Assembly: GCA_002951995.1 (NCBI GenBank)
Contig: CP019797.1
Span: 852,501 to 916,500 of the forward strand
Length of the DNA: 64,000 nucleotides
Direction: 5' to 3'
Origin: Stenotrophomonas acidaminiphila
GTDB taxonomy: Bacteria; Pseudomonadota; Gammaproteobacteria; Xanthomonadales; Xanthomonadaceae
Shown here in pieces: positions 1-8,880 of the stretch (positions are counted from its first letter, which is position 1; each line of letters opens with the position of its first letter). Below the pieces are notes generated by a model, which was not told the DNA's origin, did no database searches, and saw only the letters and a program-made list of their open reading frames with translations. The position numbers were made by a program, and so were the translations under genes.

Positions 1-294
1 CAGAAGGCCCGTCTGGTCGCTGACCAGGTGCGCGGCCTTCCGGCCGAGCGTGCGGTCAATCTGCTGAAGTTCTCGGACAAGAAGGCCGCCGCCCTCATCA
101 AGAAGGTGGTGGAGTCGGCCATCGCGAACGCCGAGAACAACCAGGGCGCCGACGTCGATGAGCTGAAGGTCAAGACCATCATGGTTGATGAAGGTCCGAG
201 CCTGAAGCGCTTCATGGCCCGCGCCAAGGGCCGCGGCACGCGCATTCTCAAGCGCACCAGCCACATCACCGTGGTCGTGGGCGAGGGCAAATAA
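1..294 (+). CDS. rplV: 50S ribosomal protein L22 (partial, 5' end outside window)
   Basis: C-terminal 97 residues of large-subunit protein uL22, which lines the peptide exit tunnel and binds 23S rRNA. The frame is open from base 1 ([14 protein letters not shown]), so the start lies upstream. The C-terminal hairpin region with [18 protein letters not shown] and the end SHITVVV is typical of L22. The stop is 2 bases before rpsC, as expected inside the S10 operon. Confidence 0.97.
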   Translation, partial: QKARLVADQVRGLPAERAVNLLKFSDKKAAALIKKVVESAIANAENNQGADVDELKVKTIMVDEGPSLKRFMARAKGRGTRILKRTSHITVVVGEGK

Positions 295-296
295 CG

Positions 297-1031
297 ATGG
301 GTCACAAAGTTCATCCGATTGGTATCCGCCTGGGCATCGCCAAGGACTGGAACTCCAAGTGGTACGCCAACAAGGCCGAGTTCGCCAGCTACCTGGCGGC
401 CGACCTGAAGGTCCGCGAGATGCTTCGCAAGAAGCTGGCGCAGGCCGGTATCTCCAAGATCCTGATCGAGCGTCCGGCCAAGACCGCGCGCGTGACGATC
501 CACACCGCCCGCCCGGGCGTGGTGATCGGCAAGCGTGGTGAGGACATCGAGAAGCTGCGCAAGGAAGTGAGCGAAGTGATGGGCGTCCCGGCGCACATCA
601 ACGTCACCGAAGTGCGCAAGCCGGAGCTGGACGCGCAGCTGGTCGCCGAGTCGATCGCGCAGCAGCTGGAGCGTCGCATCATGTTCCGCCGCGCGATGAA
701 GCGTGCGGTCGGCAACGCGATGCGCCTGGGTGCCCTGGGCATCAAGGTCAACGTGGCTGGCCGCTTGAACGGCGCTGAAATCGCCCGTTCGGAGTGGTAC
801 CGCGAAGGCCGCGTGCCGCTGCACACCCTCCGCGCCGACATCGACTACGGTTTCGCTGAGGCCAGCACCACCTACGGCATCATCGGCATCAAGGTCTGGA
901 TCTACAAGGGCGAGGTCTTCGATTTCTCCCAGGTTGGCCAGGAAAAGCAGGACGACAGCCCGCGCAGCGATCGCAATGATCGTGGCGACCGTGCCGACCG
1001 TCCGTCGCGCCCGGCTCGTGAAGCGAGGTAA
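297..1031 (+). CDS. rpsC: 30S ribosomal protein S3
   Basis: uS3, at the mRNA entry channel of the small subunit. An N-terminal KH type 2 domain is visible, with the GxxG-containing loop VIGKRGED at about residues 76-83, followed by the S3 C-terminal domain. The last 26 residues (about 219-244) form a charged tail with repeated Asp-Arg pairs ([13 protein letters not shown]) that goes beyond the conserved fold. Start ATG is 2 bases after rplV. Translation is probably coupled along the operon. Confidence 0.98.
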   Translation: MGHKVHPIGIRLGIAKDWNSKWYANKAEFASYLAADLKVREMLRKKLAQAGISKILIERPAKTARVTIHTARPGVVIGKRGEDIEKLRKEVSEVMGVPAHINVTEVRKPELDAQLVAESIAQQLERRIMFRRAMKRAVGNAMRLGALGIKVNVAGRLNGAEIARSEWYREGRVPLHTLRADIDYGFAEASTTYGIIGIKVWIYKGEVFDFSQVGQEKQDDSPRSDRNDRGDRADRPSRPAREAR

Positions 1032-1036
1032 CGGCA

Positions 1037-1450
1037 ATGTTGCAACCCAAGCGAACCAAATACCGCAAGATGTTCAAGGGCCGCAACGACGGCCTGAGCT
1101 GGAGCGCCAATGCCGTCAGCTTCGGTGAGTACGGCCTGAAGGCCACCGCTCACGGCCAGCTGACCGCGCGCCAGATCGAAGCGGCCCGTCGTTCGATCAG
1201 CCGTTACGTCAAGCGTGGCGGCAAGATGTGGATCCGCGTTTTCCCGGACAAGCCCATCACCAAGAAGCCCATCGAAGTCCGAATGGGTGCCGGTAAGGGT
1301 GGCGTGGAGTACTGGGTCGCCCAGATCCAGCCGGGCCGCATGATCTATGAAATCGAGGGTGTTTCCGAGGAAGTGGCGCGCGAGGCGTTCCGCCTGGCGT
1401 CGGCCAAGCTCTCGGTCACCACTACTTTCGTGACCCGGACGGTGCGCTGA
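1037..1450 (+). CDS. rplP: 50S ribosomal protein L16
   Basis: uL16, 137 residues, the normal length. It lies near the peptidyl-transferase centre and contacts the A-site tRNA. The N-terminal [17 protein letters not shown] and the central [16 protein letters not shown] block are diagnostic. The final base of its TGA stop is the first base of the rpmC start (TGATG), so the two are likely translationally coupled. Confidence 0.98.
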   Translation: MLQPKRTKYRKMFKGRNDGLSWSANAVSFGEYGLKATAHGQLTARQIEAARRSISRYVKRGGKMWIRVFPDKPITKKPIEVRMGAGKGGVEYWVAQIQPGRMIYEIEGVSEEVAREAFRLASAKLSVTTTFVTRTVR

Positions 1451-1635
1451 TGGACATCAAACAACTCCGCGAGAAGTCGGCTGACGAACTGAAGGCCCAC
1501 CTGGTCGACCTGCGCAAGGAGCAGTTCTCGCTCCGCATGCAGGCCGCCACCGGCCAGCTGCCGAAGACCCACGAAACCCGCCGGGTGCGCCGCGAGATCG
1601 CTCGCGTCAAGCACCTGATCGGCAGCACGAAGTAA
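1450..1635 (+). CDS. rpmC: 50S ribosomal protein L29
   Basis: uL29, 61 residues, a two-helix protein at the tunnel exit near the trigger factor and SRP docking site. It starts [14 protein letters not shown] and has the conserved LFxLR-like segment (QFSLRMQ). The start overlaps the L16 stop by one base, and the end is followed 11 bases later by the preferred rpsQ start. Confidence 0.97.
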   Translation: MDIKQLREKSADELKAHLVDLRKEQFSLRMQAATGQLPKTHETRRVRREIARVKHLIGSTK

Positions 1636-1646
1636 GGATGGCTGCG

Positions 1647-1916
1647 ATGAGCGAAAATACTGAAAGCAAGACGCTGCGCACGGTCGAAGGTCGTGTCGTC
1701 AGCAACAAGATGGACAAGACGGTCACCGTGTTGGTGGAGCGCCAGGTCAAGCACGCCCTGTACGGCAAGTACATCAAGCGCTCGACCAAGCTGCACGCTC
1801 ACGACGCCGAGAACACCTGCAACGAAGGTGATTTCGTGCGTGTGACCGAGATTGCGCCGCTGTCCAAGACCAAGAACTGGCGGGTGGTGGAAATCATCAC
1901 CCGCGCAGCGAAATAA
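1647..1916 (+). CDS. rpsQ: 30S ribosomal protein S17
   Basis: uS17, an OB-fold primary 16S rRNA binder. Two in-frame ATGs exist, at 1638 and 1647. I chose 1647 because an AAGG lies 9 bases before it (1634-1637), whereas 1638 overlaps that sequence. The resulting 89-residue protein starting [17 protein letters not shown] has the length I recall for Xanthomonas S17. The conserved [13 protein letters not shown] and [10 protein letters not shown] segments are present. Confidence 0.95.
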   Translation: MSENTESKTLRTVEGRVVSNKMDKTVTVLVERQVKHALYGKYIKRSTKLHAHDAENTCNEGDFVRVTEIAPLSKTKNWRVVEIITRAAK

Positions 1917-1928
1917 GGAGCCTGAATC

Positions 1929-2297
1929 ATGATTCAGATGCAGAGCTACCTCGACGTCGCTGACAACTCCGGTGCCAAGGAAGTGATGTGCATCAAGGTG
2001 TTGGGCGGCTCGAAGCGCCGTTATGCCCACATCGGCGACATCATCAAGGTCACCGTGAAGGACGCGATTCCGCGCGGCAAGGTCAAGAAGGGCGAAGTGT
2101 ACGACGCCGTCGTGGTGCGTACCCGCAAGGGTGTGCGTCGCGCCGACGGTTCGCTGATCCGTTTCGACGGCAACGCCGCGGTCCTGCTGAACAACAAGCA
2201 GGAGCCGATCGGCACCCGTATCTTCGGGCCGGTGACCCGTGAACTTCGTTCCGAGAAGTTCATGAAGATCGTCTCGCTCGCTCCCGAAGTGCTGTGA
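1929..2297 (+). CDS. rplN: 50S ribosomal protein L14
   Basis: uL14, 122 residues as usual, a large-subunit protein that forms intersubunit bridges. The start [17 protein letters not shown] and the end [12 protein letters not shown] are hallmarks. AAGGAG at 1914-1919 is a strong ribosome binding site. It is the first gene of the spc block in other proteobacteria. No separate promoter is obvious in the 12 bases upstream, so it is probably read through from the S10 operon. Confidence 0.98.
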   Translation: MIQMQSYLDVADNSGAKEVMCIKVLGGSKRRYAHIGDIIKVTVKDAIPRGKVKKGEVYDAVVVRTRKGVRRADGSLIRFDGNAAVLLNNKQEPIGTRIFGPVTRELRSEKFMKIVSLAPEVL

Positions 2298-2313
2298 GCG
2301 ACAGGAGATAATC

Positions 2314-2631
2314 ATGGCTAACCGTATCAAGAAGGGCGACCAGGTCGTCGTCAACACCGGCAAGGACAAGGGCAAGCAGGGCGAAGTCGTCCGCGTCGAC
2401 GGCGACCGCGTGGTCGTCGCCAACGTGAACATCGTCAAGCGCCACACCAAGCCGAACCCGCAGGCAGGCGTTGCCGGCGGCGTGGTCGAGCGTGAAGCTT
2501 CGATCCATATCTCCAACGTCAATGTCCTGAACCCGGCTTCGGGCAAGGGCGAGCGCGTTGGCTTCAAGGTGCTGGAGGATGGACGCAAACTGCGTGTGTT
2601 CCGCTCCAGCGGTGAGGCGATTGACGCCTGA
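2314..2631 (+). CDS. rplX: 50S ribosomal protein L24
   Basis: uL24, 105 residues, an assembly initiator that binds the 5' part of 23S rRNA. The N-terminal KOW motif is visible ([20 protein letters not shown]), followed by the [12 protein letters not shown] segment. AGGAG is present before the start. It lies 16 bases after rplN and 11 before rplE in the spc operon. Confidence 0.98.
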   Translation: MANRIKKGDQVVVNTGKDKGKQGEVVRVDGDRVVVANVNIVKRHTKPNPQAGVAGGVVEREASIHISNVNVLNPASGKGERVGFKVLEDGRKLRVFRSSGEAIDA

Positions 2632-2642
2632 GGAATGAGCTG

Positions 2643-3185
2643 ATGACTTCCCGTCTCGAAAAAATCTACAAGGAAGAAGTGGTGCCGGCGCTGATGAAGC
2701 AGTTCGGCTACACCAATCCGATGGAAGTGCCGAAGCTGGTCAAGATCACCGTCAACATGGGCGTCGGCGAAGCCGCGACCAACAAGAAGGTGCTCGAGAA
2801 CGCCGTGGCCGACATGACCAAGATCACCGGCCAGAAGCCGGTGGTCACCAAGTCGCGCATCTCGGTGGCCTCGTTCAAGATCCGCGATGGCTGGCCGATC
2901 GGTTGCAAGGTCACCCTGCGCCGCAACACCATGTTCGAATTCCTGGATCGCCTGATCAACATCTCGCTGCCGCGCGTGCGTGACTTCCGCGGCGTGTCGG
3001 GTCGTTCGTTCGACGGTCGCGGCAACTACAACATGGGCGTGAAGGAACAGATCATCTTCCCGGAAATCGACTTCGACGCCGTCGACGCGATCCGCGGCAT
3101 GGATATCGCCATCACCACCACCGCCAAGACCGACGCGGAAGCGAAGGCGCTGCTGGCAGCGTTCAAGTTCCCGTTCCGTAACTGA
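2643..3185 (+). CDS. rplE: 50S ribosomal protein L5
   Basis: uL5, 180 residues, binds 5S rRNA in the central protuberance. Conserved parts include the start region [34 protein letters not shown] and [18 protein letters not shown]. In E. coli the S8 repressor binds the mRNA near the rplE start. I see no comparable hairpin here, while structured RNA is found further downstream, before rpsH. Confidence 0.98.
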   Translation: MTSRLEKIYKEEVVPALMKQFGYTNPMEVPKLVKITVNMGVGEAATNKKVLENAVADMTKITGQKPVVTKSRISVASFKIRDGWPIGCKVTLRRNTMFEFLDRLINISLPRVRDFRGVSGRSFDGRGNYNMGVKEQIIFPEIDFDAVDAIRGMDIAITTTAKTDAEAKALLAAFKFPFRN

Positions 3186-3203
3186 TCCGTCGAGGAAACC
3201 GAA

Positions 3204-3509
3204 ATGGCAAAGACCTCCATGGTCAACCGCGACATCAAGCGGGAAAAGCTGGCCAAGAAGTACGCCGACAAGCGTGCGGCTCTGAAGAAGATCGTGTCCT
3301 CGGTGGACGCGAGCTACGAAGAGAAGATCGAAGCCGCGGCCAAGCTGTCCAAGCTGCCGCGCGATTCGTCGCCGAGCCGCCAGCGCAACCGCTGCGAACT
3401 GTCGGGCCGCCCGCGTGGCGTGTACCGCAAGTTCGGCCTGGGCCGCAACAAGCTGCGCGAAGCCACCATGCGTGGCGACGTGCCGGGCCTGCGCAAGGCC
3501 AGCTGGTAA
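3204..3509 (+). CDS. rpsN: 30S ribosomal protein S14
   Basis: uS14, 101 residues, the long zinc-independent form: there is no CxxC pair. It acts in the small-subunit head near the A and P sites. The C-terminal [20 protein letters not shown] and the [12 protein letters not shown] block are diagnostic. The gene is followed by a 216-base gap, unusually wide for this operon, filled by three tandem hairpins. Confidence 0.98.
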   Translation: MAKTSMVNRDIKREKLAKKYADKRAALKKIVSSVDASYEEKIEAAAKLSKLPRDSSPSRQRNRCELSGRPRGVYRKFGLGRNKLREATMRGDVPGLRKASW

Positions 3510-3520
3510 CAGACCTCCGC

Positions 3521-3601
3521 GCCGGGCCGCAAGGCCCGGCCGGCGGGCCGGCAGGGTGACCTGCCGGCAAGACAGGGAGTCCGACGCAAGTCGGACTTTT
3601 T
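3521..3601 (+). terminator. Three tandem tetraloop hairpins, the last with a U tract (attenuator or terminator)
   Basis: Stem-loop 1: GCCGGGCC at 3521-3528, loop GCAA, GGCCCGGC at 3533-3540. Stem-loop 2: 9-bp stem 3547-3555 and 3560-3568, loop GTGA. Stem-loop 3: AGTCCGAC at 3578-3585, loop GCAA, GTCGGACT at 3590-3597, then TTTT. All stems are perfect and all loops fit GNRA. Only the third has a terminator-like T run. The set lies in the middle of the spc operon between rpsN and rpsH, so partial termination or mRNA processing is more likely than full termination. Confidence 0.75.
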
Positions 3602-3605
3602 GTCG

Positions 3606-3611
3606 TATACT
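3606..3611 (+). promoter_or_regulatory. Possible -10 box (TATACT) before rpsH
   Basis: TATACT matches the -10 consensus at five of six positions and follows the terminator-like hairpin directly. No convincing -35 hexamer is found 16-18 bases upstream. If active, it would give a separate transcript from rpsH onward with a leader of about 110 bases. Confidence 0.3.
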
Positions 3612-3725
3612 CCCGCGTCTTGCCCGGCCGGAATTGCGGGTGACGTTGGAAAAGGGCCCCGGCCCATCCCGGGAAAACTCGAGATTTTCGCGAAAGCGGA
3701 TATCGGTGCACTCAAAGGTATACAC

Positions 3726-4124
3726 ATGAGCATGACTGATCCCATCGCCGACCTGCTGGTCCGCATCAAGAATGCGGCCGCGGTTGGCAAGCAGACGGTG
3801 AAGGCACCGTCGTCCAAGATCAAGGTGGCGATTGCCCAGGTCCTGAAGGACGAGGGTTACATCACCGACCTGCGCGTCAACCAGCTGGACAACAACAAGG
3901 CCGAGCTGGAAATCGTCCTCAAGTACTTCGAGGGCAAGCCGGTCATCGCGACCCTGAAGCGCTACTCGCGTTCGGGCCTGCGCCAGTACCGTGGCAAGAG
4001 CGAGCTGCCGAAGGTCCTCAACGGCCTGGGCATTGCCATCATTTCCACCTCCAAGGGCATCATGACCGATGCGCAGGCGCGCCAGCAGGGCGTCGGCGGT
4101 GAAGTCCTGTGCTTCGTGGCCTAA
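3726..4124 (+). CDS. rpsH: 30S ribosomal protein S8
   Basis: uS8, 132 residues. It binds helix 21 of 16S rRNA and is the spc-operon translational repressor in E. coli. The start [17 protein letters not shown] at 3726 is preferred because AAAGG lies 7 bases before it. The frame is open further upstream, but only across the hairpin region. The C-terminal GISTSKG-type motif appears as [12 protein letters not shown], with VGGEVLCFV at the end. Confidence 0.97.
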   Translation: MSMTDPIADLLVRIKNAAAVGKQTVKAPSSKIKVAIAQVLKDEGYITDLRVNQLDNNKAELEIVLKYFEGKPVIATLKRYSRSGLRQYRGKSELPKVLNGLGIAIISTSKGIMTDAQARQQGVGGEVLCFVA

Positions 4125-4141
4125 GCGAGAAGGAGTAGAAC

Positions 4142-4669
4142 ATGTCCCGCGTAGCCAAGAAGCCGATCAACCTGCCCAAGGGCGTTGAACTGAACATCCA
4201 GCCGGAATCCGTGAGCGTGAAGGGCCCGAAGGGCACCCTGTCGCTGAACAAGTCCGCTGGCGTTGAAATCACCATCGACAATGGCGTCGTCACGCTGAAT
4301 CCGAAGGACATCTCCTTCGATGCGCTGACCGGCACCGTGCGTTCGATCCTGGCCAACATGGTCAAGGGCGTGTCCGAAGGCTTCGAGAAGAAGCTGGAGC
4401 TGGTGGGCGTGGGTTACCGCGCTGCCATGCAGGGCAAGGACCTGAACCTGTCGCTGGGCTTCTCGCACCCCGTCGTGTTCGTGGCGCCGGAAGGCATCAC
4501 CCTGGCCACCCCGACGCAGACGGAAATCGTCGTGCAGGGCGCGGACAAGCAGGTGGTCGGCGAAGTCGCCGCCAAGATCCGTGGCTACCGCCCGCCGGAG
4601 CCCTACAAGGGCAAGGGTGTGAAGTACGCCGGTGAGAACATCATTCGCAAGGAAGCCAAGAAGGCCTAA
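4142..4669 (+). CDS. rplF: 50S ribosomal protein L6
   Basis: uL6, 175 residues, two tandem alpha/beta L6 repeats, located near the factor-binding site. The N-terminal [15 protein letters not shown] and the C-terminal [13 protein letters not shown] signature are present. AGGAG lies before the start. It lies 17 bases after rpsH. Confidence 0.98.
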   Translation: MSRVAKKPINLPKGVELNIQPESVSVKGPKGTLSLNKSAGVEITIDNGVVTLNPKDISFDALTGTVRSILANMVKGVSEGFEKKLELVGVGYRAAMQGKDLNLSLGFSHPVVFVAPEGITLATPTQTEIVVQGADKQVVGEVAAKIRGYRPPEPYKGKGVKYAGENIIRKEAKKA

Positions 4670-4702
4670 TTCCTAGGTTTTCAGCTTTCGAGGATAAAGA
4701 TC

Positions 4703-5056
4703 ATGAACAAGAACATCGCTCGCCTGCGTCGCGCCAAGTCGACCCGTTCGCACATCCGCACCCTGGGCGTGCCGCGCCTGTCGGTGCTGCGCACCGGCCA
4801 GCACCTGTACGCGCAGGTCTTCACCGCCGACGGCTCGAAGGTGCTGGCTGCCGCCAACACCACCCAGGCCGACGTCAAGGACGGTCTGAAGAACGGCAAG
4901 AACGCCGACGCCGCCGCCAAGGTGGGCCGCATCGTCGCCGAGCGCGCCAAGGCCGCCGGCGTCGAGAAGGTTGCCTTCGACCGCTCGGGCTACCGCTACC
5001 ACGGCCGCATCAAGGCCCTGGCGGACGCCGCGCGCGAGGCCGGCCTGCAGTTCTAA
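4703..5056 (+). CDS. rplR: 50S ribosomal protein L18
   Basis: uL18, 117 residues, a 5S rRNA-binding protein of the central protuberance. It has the Arg/Lys-rich N terminus ([19 protein letters not shown]) and the conserved [25 protein letters not shown] end. It is followed by a 160-base gap with two hairpins rather than the usual short spacer before rpsE. Confidence 0.98.
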   Translation: MNKNIARLRRAKSTRSHIRTLGVPRLSVLRTGQHLYAQVFTADGSKVLAAANTTQADVKDGLKNGKNADAAAKVGRIVAERAKAAGVEKVAFDRSGYRYHGRIKALADAAREAGLQF

Positions 5057-5063
5057 GGGATCC

Positions 5064-5118
5064 GGGCAGGGGGCCGATGGCCTCCTGCCCACCCGCTCGC
5101 CGGCCTGAGCGAGGCCGG
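5064..5118 (+). promoter_or_regulatory. Two hairpins between rplR and rpsE
   Basis: The first is a 12-bp stem (5064-5075 with 5079-5090, one G-U pair) closed by a GAT triloop. The second pairs CCGGCCT (5100-5106) with AGGCCGG (5112-5118). Neither is followed by a T tract, so they are not intrinsic terminators. A role in processing, stability or translational control of rpsE is possible but not shown. Confidence 0.5.
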
Positions 5119-5216
5119 ACGGCGCCGTTCTTCTGCAGCGGCCCACCGGAACAACGCGTCATTCCACAACCATAAGCGGCCCCGAGCCGTACATACCCAA
5201 CAACCAAGGAATCAAC

Positions 5217-5759
5217 ATGGCAGAAGAACGTCAGCAGCGGGGTCGCGACCGCGACCGCAACCGCGAAGAGAAGATCGACGACGGCATGATCGAGAAGCTG
5301 GTCGCGGTCAACCGCGTCAGCAAGACCGTCAAGGGTGGCCGCCAGTTCACCTTCACCGCCCTGACCGTGGTCGGCGACGGCGAAGGCAAGGTCGGTTTCG
5401 GCTATGGCAAGGCGCGCGAAGTGCCGGTCGCCATCCAGAAGTCGATGGAGCAGGCCCGCAAGAACCTGGTCAACGTCGACCTGAACAACGGCACCCTGTG
5501 GCATCCGGTCAAGGACGGCCACGGCGCCGCCCGCGTGTTCATGCAGCCCGCCTCGGAAGGTACCGGCGTGATCGCCGGCGGTGCCATGCGCGCCGTCCTG
5601 GAAGCGGTTGGCGTGAAGAACGTGCTGGCCAAGGCCACCGGTTCGCGCAACCCGATCAACCTGGTCCGCGCCACCGTGAAGGGCCTGGCGGGCATGCAGT
5701 CGCCGGCGCGCATCGCGGCCAAGCGTGGCAAGAAGGTGGAGGAACTCAACCATGGCTAA
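5217..5759 (+). CDS. rpsE: 30S ribosomal protein S5
   Basis: uS5, 180 residues, involved in decoding accuracy and the mRNA entry channel. The first 22 residues are a charged extension rich in Arg-Asp pairs ([12 protein letters not shown]). The double-stranded RNA-binding-like domain follows ([21 protein letters not shown]), then [23 protein letters not shown] lies 9 bases upstream of the ATG. Its 3' end overlaps the rpmD start by 8 bases. Confidence 0.98.
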   Translation: MAEERQQRGRDRDRNREEKIDDGMIEKLVAVNRVSKTVKGGRQFTFTALTVVGDGEGKVGFGYGKAREVPVAIQKSMEQARKNLVNVDLNNGTLWHPVKDGHGAARVFMQPASEGTGVIAGGAMRAVLEAVGVKNVLAKATGSRNPINLVRATVKGLAGMQSPARIAAKRGKKVEELNHG

Positions 5760-5943
5760 TGAGTCCAACAAGACCGTGAAGGTGCGCCTGGTGCGCGGCC
5801 TGCGTGGAACCCAGTCGCGCCACCGCCTGTCGGTGCGTGCCCTGGGCCTGAACAAGCTCAACGATGTGCGTGAACTGAAGGACAGCCCGCAGGTTCGCGG
5901 CCTGATCAACAAGGTTCAGTACCTCGTCCAGGTTGAGGAGTAA
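5752..5943 (+). CDS. rpmD: 50S ribosomal protein L30
   Basis: uL30, 63 residues. I chose the ATG at 5752, inside the last codons of rpsE, because the resulting start [19 protein letters not shown] fits the family and GGAGG lies upstream within rpsE. An upstream in-frame start at 5725 would add nine residues unlike L30. The overlap suggests translational coupling to S5. Confidence 0.96.
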   Translation: MANESNKTVKVRLVRGLRGTQSRHRLSVRALGLNKLNDVRELKDSPQVRGLINKVQYLVQVEE

Positions 5944-5949
5944 TCGACC

Positions 5950-6393
5950 ATGACTCTGCGTCTCAATGAACTGAGCCCGGCTCCGGGCGCCCGCACCGAG
6001 CGCACCCGCGTCGGCCGCGGTATCGGCTCGGGCCTGGGCAAGACTGCCGGCCGCGGCCACAAGGGTTCGTTCGCCCGCAAGGGTGGCGGCAAGATCAAGG
6101 CCGGCTTCGAAGGCGGCCAGACCCCGATGCAGCGCCGTCTGCCGAAGATCGGCTTCCGTTCGCCGATCGCCAAGGACACCGCTGAAGTGCTGCTGTACCA
6201 GCTGGACAAGCTGCCGGCCGGCGAGATCGATTTCGCCGCCCTGCGTGCCGCCAAGCTGGTTCCGAGCACCGCCAAGAAGGCCAAGATCGTCGTCAAGGGC
6301 GAAGTGACCAAGGCGTTCACCCTGAAGGGCGTCGCCGCCACGGCCGGTGCCAAGGCCGCGATCGAAGCTGCCGGCGGCAGCGTACAGGAGTAA
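5950..6393 (+). CDS. rplO: 50S ribosomal protein L15
   Basis: uL15, 147 residues. It has the conserved Gly/Arg-rich N-terminal half ([20 protein letters not shown]) that threads into 23S rRNA, the QRRLPKIGF motif and a globular C-terminal part ending [11 protein letters not shown]. The gene lies 6 bases after rpmD and 7 before secY, so it is cotranscribed with both. Confidence 0.98.
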   Translation: MTLRLNELSPAPGARTERTRVGRGIGSGLGKTAGRGHKGSFARKGGGKIKAGFEGGQTPMQRRLPKIGFRSPIAKDTAEVLLYQLDKLPAGEIDFAALRAAKLVPSTAKKAKIVVKGEVTKAFTLKGVAATAGAKAAIEAAGGSVQE

Positions 6394-6400
6394 CGGGAAC

Positions 6401-7756
6401 ATGGCGCAAGCTGGCATCGGTAACCTCGCGGGCGGAATGGGCAAGTTCACTGAACTTCGCCAGCGTCTTCTGTTCGTAGTCGGGGCATTGCTCGTCTATC
6501 GCATCGGCTGCTACGTGCCGGTGCCGGGCGTCAATCCCGATGCCATGCTTGCGCTGATGCAGGCGCAGGGCGGCGGTATCGTGGACATGTTCAACATGTT
6601 CTCGGGCGGCGCCCTGCACCGTTTCAGCATCTTCGCGCTGAACGTGATGCCGTACATCTCGGCATCGATCGTGATGCAGCTGGCGGTCCACATCTTCCCC
6701 GCGCTCAAGGCGATGCAGAAGGAAGGCGAGTCGGGCCGCCGCAAGATCACCCAGTATTCGCGCATCGGCGCCGTGCTCCTGGCCATCGTGCAGGGCGGCT
6801 CCATCGCGCTGGCACTGCAGAACCAGGTGTCCCCGGGTGGCGCACCGGTCGTCTACGCGCCGGGCATGGGCTTCGTGCTCACCGCCGTGGTCGCGCTGAC
6901 CGCCGGCACCATCTTCCTGATGTGGGTCGGCGAGCAGGTCACCGAGCGCGGCATCGGCAATGGTGTCTCGCTGATCATTTTCGCCGGCATCGTCGCCGGC
7001 CTGCCGGCCGCGGTCATCCATACCCTGGATGCGTACCGCGACGGCAACATGAGCTTCATCTCGCTGCTGCTGATCGTCATCGTGGTGCTGGCGTTCACCT
7101 ATTTCGTGGTGTTCGTCGAGCGCGGCCAGCGCCGGATCACGGTGAACTACGCGCGCCGCCAGGGCGGTCGCAACGCGTACATGAACCAGACCTCGTTCCT
7201 GCCGCTGAAGCTGAACATGGCGGGCGTGATCCCGGCGATCTTCGCCTCCAGCATCCTGGCCTTCCCGGCCACGCTGGCGATGTGGTCCGGCCAGGCCAGC
7301 TCCGCCACCTGGTTGCAGAAGGTGGCCAATGCGCTGGGCCCGGGCGAGCCGCTGCACATGATCGTGTTCGCTGCGCTGATCACCGGTTTCGCGTTCTTCT
7401 ATACCGCGCTGGTGTTCAATTCGCAGGAAACCGCCGACAACCTGAAGAAGTCGGGCGCGCTGATCCCGGGCATCCGTCCGGGCAAGGCCACCGCCGAGTA
7501 CATCGACGCGGTGCTGACCCGCCTGACCGCGGCCGGCTCGCTGTACCTGGTGATCGTCTGCCTGCTGCCGGAACTGATGCGCACCCAGCTCAATGCGTCG
7601 TTCTACTTCGGCGGCACCTCGCTGCTGATCGTGGTGGTGGTGGTGATGGACTTCATCGCCCAGGTGCAGGCGCACCTGATGTCGCACCAGTACGAGAGCC
7701 TGCTGAAGAAGGCCAACCTGAAGGGCGGCAACCGCGGCGGTTTTGCGCGCGGCTGA
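6401..7756 (+). CDS. secY: Preprotein translocase subunit SecY
   Basis: Pore-forming subunit of the SecYEG inner-membrane channel, 451 residues with ten predicted membrane segments. The SecY signatures are visible: [12 protein letters not shown] in the third segment region, and the cytosolic loop [15 protein letters not shown] that contacts ribosome and SecA. The ATG at 6401 has AGGAG 10 bases upstream. Farther upstream in-frame codons lie inside rplO. It closes the spc block. In E. coli rpmJ follows; here it does not. Confidence 0.98.
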   Translation: MAQAGIGNLAGGMGKFTELRQRLLFVVGALLVYRIGCYVPVPGVNPDAMLALMQAQGGGIVDMFNMFSGGALHRFSIFALNVMPYISASIVMQLAVHIFPALKAMQKEGESGRRKITQYSRIGAVLLAIVQGGSIALALQNQVSPGGAPVVYAPGMGFVLTAVVALTAGTIFLMWVGEQVTERGIGNGVSLIIFAGIVAGLPAAVIHTLDAYRDGNMSFISLLLIVIVVLAFTYFVVFVERGQRRITVNYARRQGGRNAYMNQTSFLPLKLNMAGVIPAIFASSILAFPATLAMWSGQASSATWLQKVANALGPGEPLHMIVFAALITGFAFFYTALVFNSQETADNLKKSGALIPGIRPGKATAEYIDAVLTRLTAAGSLYLVIVCLLPELMRTQLNASFYFGGTSLLIVVVVVMDFIAQVQAHLMSHQYESLLKKANLKGGNRGGFARG

Positions 7757-7771
7757 TTCCCCGGCTATACT
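7743..7771 (+). promoter_or_regulatory. Possible promoter at the end of secY
   Basis: TTGCGC at 7743-7748 and TATACT at 7766-7771 are separated by 17 bases. The -10 box matches five of six consensus bases, the -35 only the first three. A transcript starting near 7778 would carry a leader of about 330 bases to rpsM, beginning with a GC-rich hairpin (7788-7794 pairing with 7813-7819). Confidence 0.4.
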
Positions 7772-7990
7772 TTCCGCTTCATAGCGAGAAGGCCGCCCTG
7801 GTTCCCGGGGCGGGCCTTCAAGACAGAAGGGCGGCCCCTGCAGCGGTTCCGGGTGGGGGTGTGATGTGGCTGTTCCGCGCGGGAGTAGCGCGGGCGGCTC
7901 GGAGAGCGATCTCCCTGCCAGGCACATCCGGCGCCGGAGCATGGGCACACTCCCCACGCCGGGCTCATGGAACCTTGTGTTCCACGGGCT

Positions 7991-8019
7991 TCCAAGCAAA
8001 CCGGGACCTTGTTAGAATC
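7991..8019 (+). promoter_or_regulatory. Extended -10 promoter for the rpsM-rplQ (alpha) operon
   Basis: TTCCAA at 7991-7996, a 17-base spacer, then TAGAAT at 8014-8019 preceded by TG at 8011-8012, which makes an extended -10 element. The predicted start is near 8026, giving a leader of about 80 bases with a run of six T before rpsM. This fits an own promoter for the alpha operon. S4 autoregulation of the leader is known in E. coli but cannot be judged here. Confidence 0.6.
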
Positions 8020-8104
8020 GCTAGTTCACTTTTTTGATCCATCCTGCCGGAATGGCGCGCCACGCGGTGCGCATTCGGCCATCACTCAGCTGGAGAACCG
8101 CGTC

Positions 8105-8461
8105 ATGGCGCGTATTGCAGGCGTCAACCTGCCAGCCCAGAAGCACGTCTGGGTCGGGTTGCAAAGCATTTACGGCATCGGCCGTACCCGCTCGAAGAAG
8201 GTCTGCGAAGCCGCAGGCGTTACTTCGACCACCAAGATCCGCGACCTGTCGGAGCCGGAAATCGACCGTCTACGCCTCGAAGTGGGCAAGTACATCGTCG
8301 AAGGCGACCTGCGTCGTGAAGTCGGCATCGCCATCAAGCGCCTGATGGACCTGGGCTGCTACCGCGGCCTGCGTCACCGTCGCGGCCTGCCGCTGCGTGG
8401 TCAGCGCACCAAGACCAATGCACGCACCCGCAAGGGTCCGCGCAAGGCGCTTAAGAAGTAA
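8105..8461 (+). CDS. rpsM: 30S ribosomal protein S13
   Basis: uS13, 118 residues, small-subunit head protein bridging to the large subunit. The start [15 protein letters not shown] at 8105 matches the family. The C-terminal [20 protein letters not shown] signature and basic tail [13 protein letters not shown] are present. It is the first gene of the alpha operon and follows a 348-base gap after secY that lacks the rpmJ gene found there in E. coli. Confidence 0.98.
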   Translation: MARIAGVNLPAQKHVWVGLQSIYGIGRTRSKKVCEAAGVTSTTKIRDLSEPEIDRLRLEVGKYIVEGDLRREVGIAIKRLMDLGCYRGLRHRRGLPLRGQRTKTNARTRKGPRKALKK

Positions 8462-8473
8462 GGGACCTAGAAA

Positions 8474-8866
8474 ATGGCTAAGCCCGCTGCTGCTAAGACC
8501 AAGAAGAAGATCAAGCGCGTCATCACCGACGGCGTCGCCCACGTCCACGCTTCTTTCAACAACACCATCGTGACCATCACCGACCGCCAGGGTAATGCAC
8601 TGTCCTGGGCGACCTCCGGTGGTGCCGGCTTCCGCGGTTCGCGCAAGTCGACTCCGTTCGCTGCGCAGGTCGCCGCCGAGAAGGCCGGCAAGGCCGCGCT
8701 GGACTACGGCGTGAAGTCGCTGGAAGTCCGCATCAAGGGTCCGGGTCCGGGCCGTGAGTCGGCCGTGCGTTCGCTGAACAACGTCGGCTACAAGATCACC
8801 AACATCATCGACGTGACGCCGATCCCGCACAACGGGTGCCGTCCGCCGAAGAAGCGTCGCGTCTAA
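8474..8866 (+). CDS. rpsK: 30S ribosomal protein S11
   Basis: uS11, 130 residues, platform protein near the mRNA exit. It has the [19 protein letters not shown] motif and the end [18 protein letters not shown], both highly conserved. It sits 12 bases after rpsM and 14 before rpsD. Confidence 0.98.
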   Translation: MAKPAAAKTKKKIKRVITDGVAHVHASFNNTIVTITDRQGNALSWATSGGAGFRGSRKSTPFAAQVAAEKAGKAALDYGVKSLEVRIKGPGPGRESAVRSLNNVGYKITNIIDVTPIPHNGCRPPKKRRV

Positions 8867-8880
8867 AGGAGCGATAAGAA

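Noticed and set aside
1422..3725. A 767-codon open frame on the minus strand across the ribosomal genes
   Set aside because: It is antisense to six well-supported ribosomal protein genes and its translation is low-complexity, as expected from high GC in third positions. No homology is recognisable.
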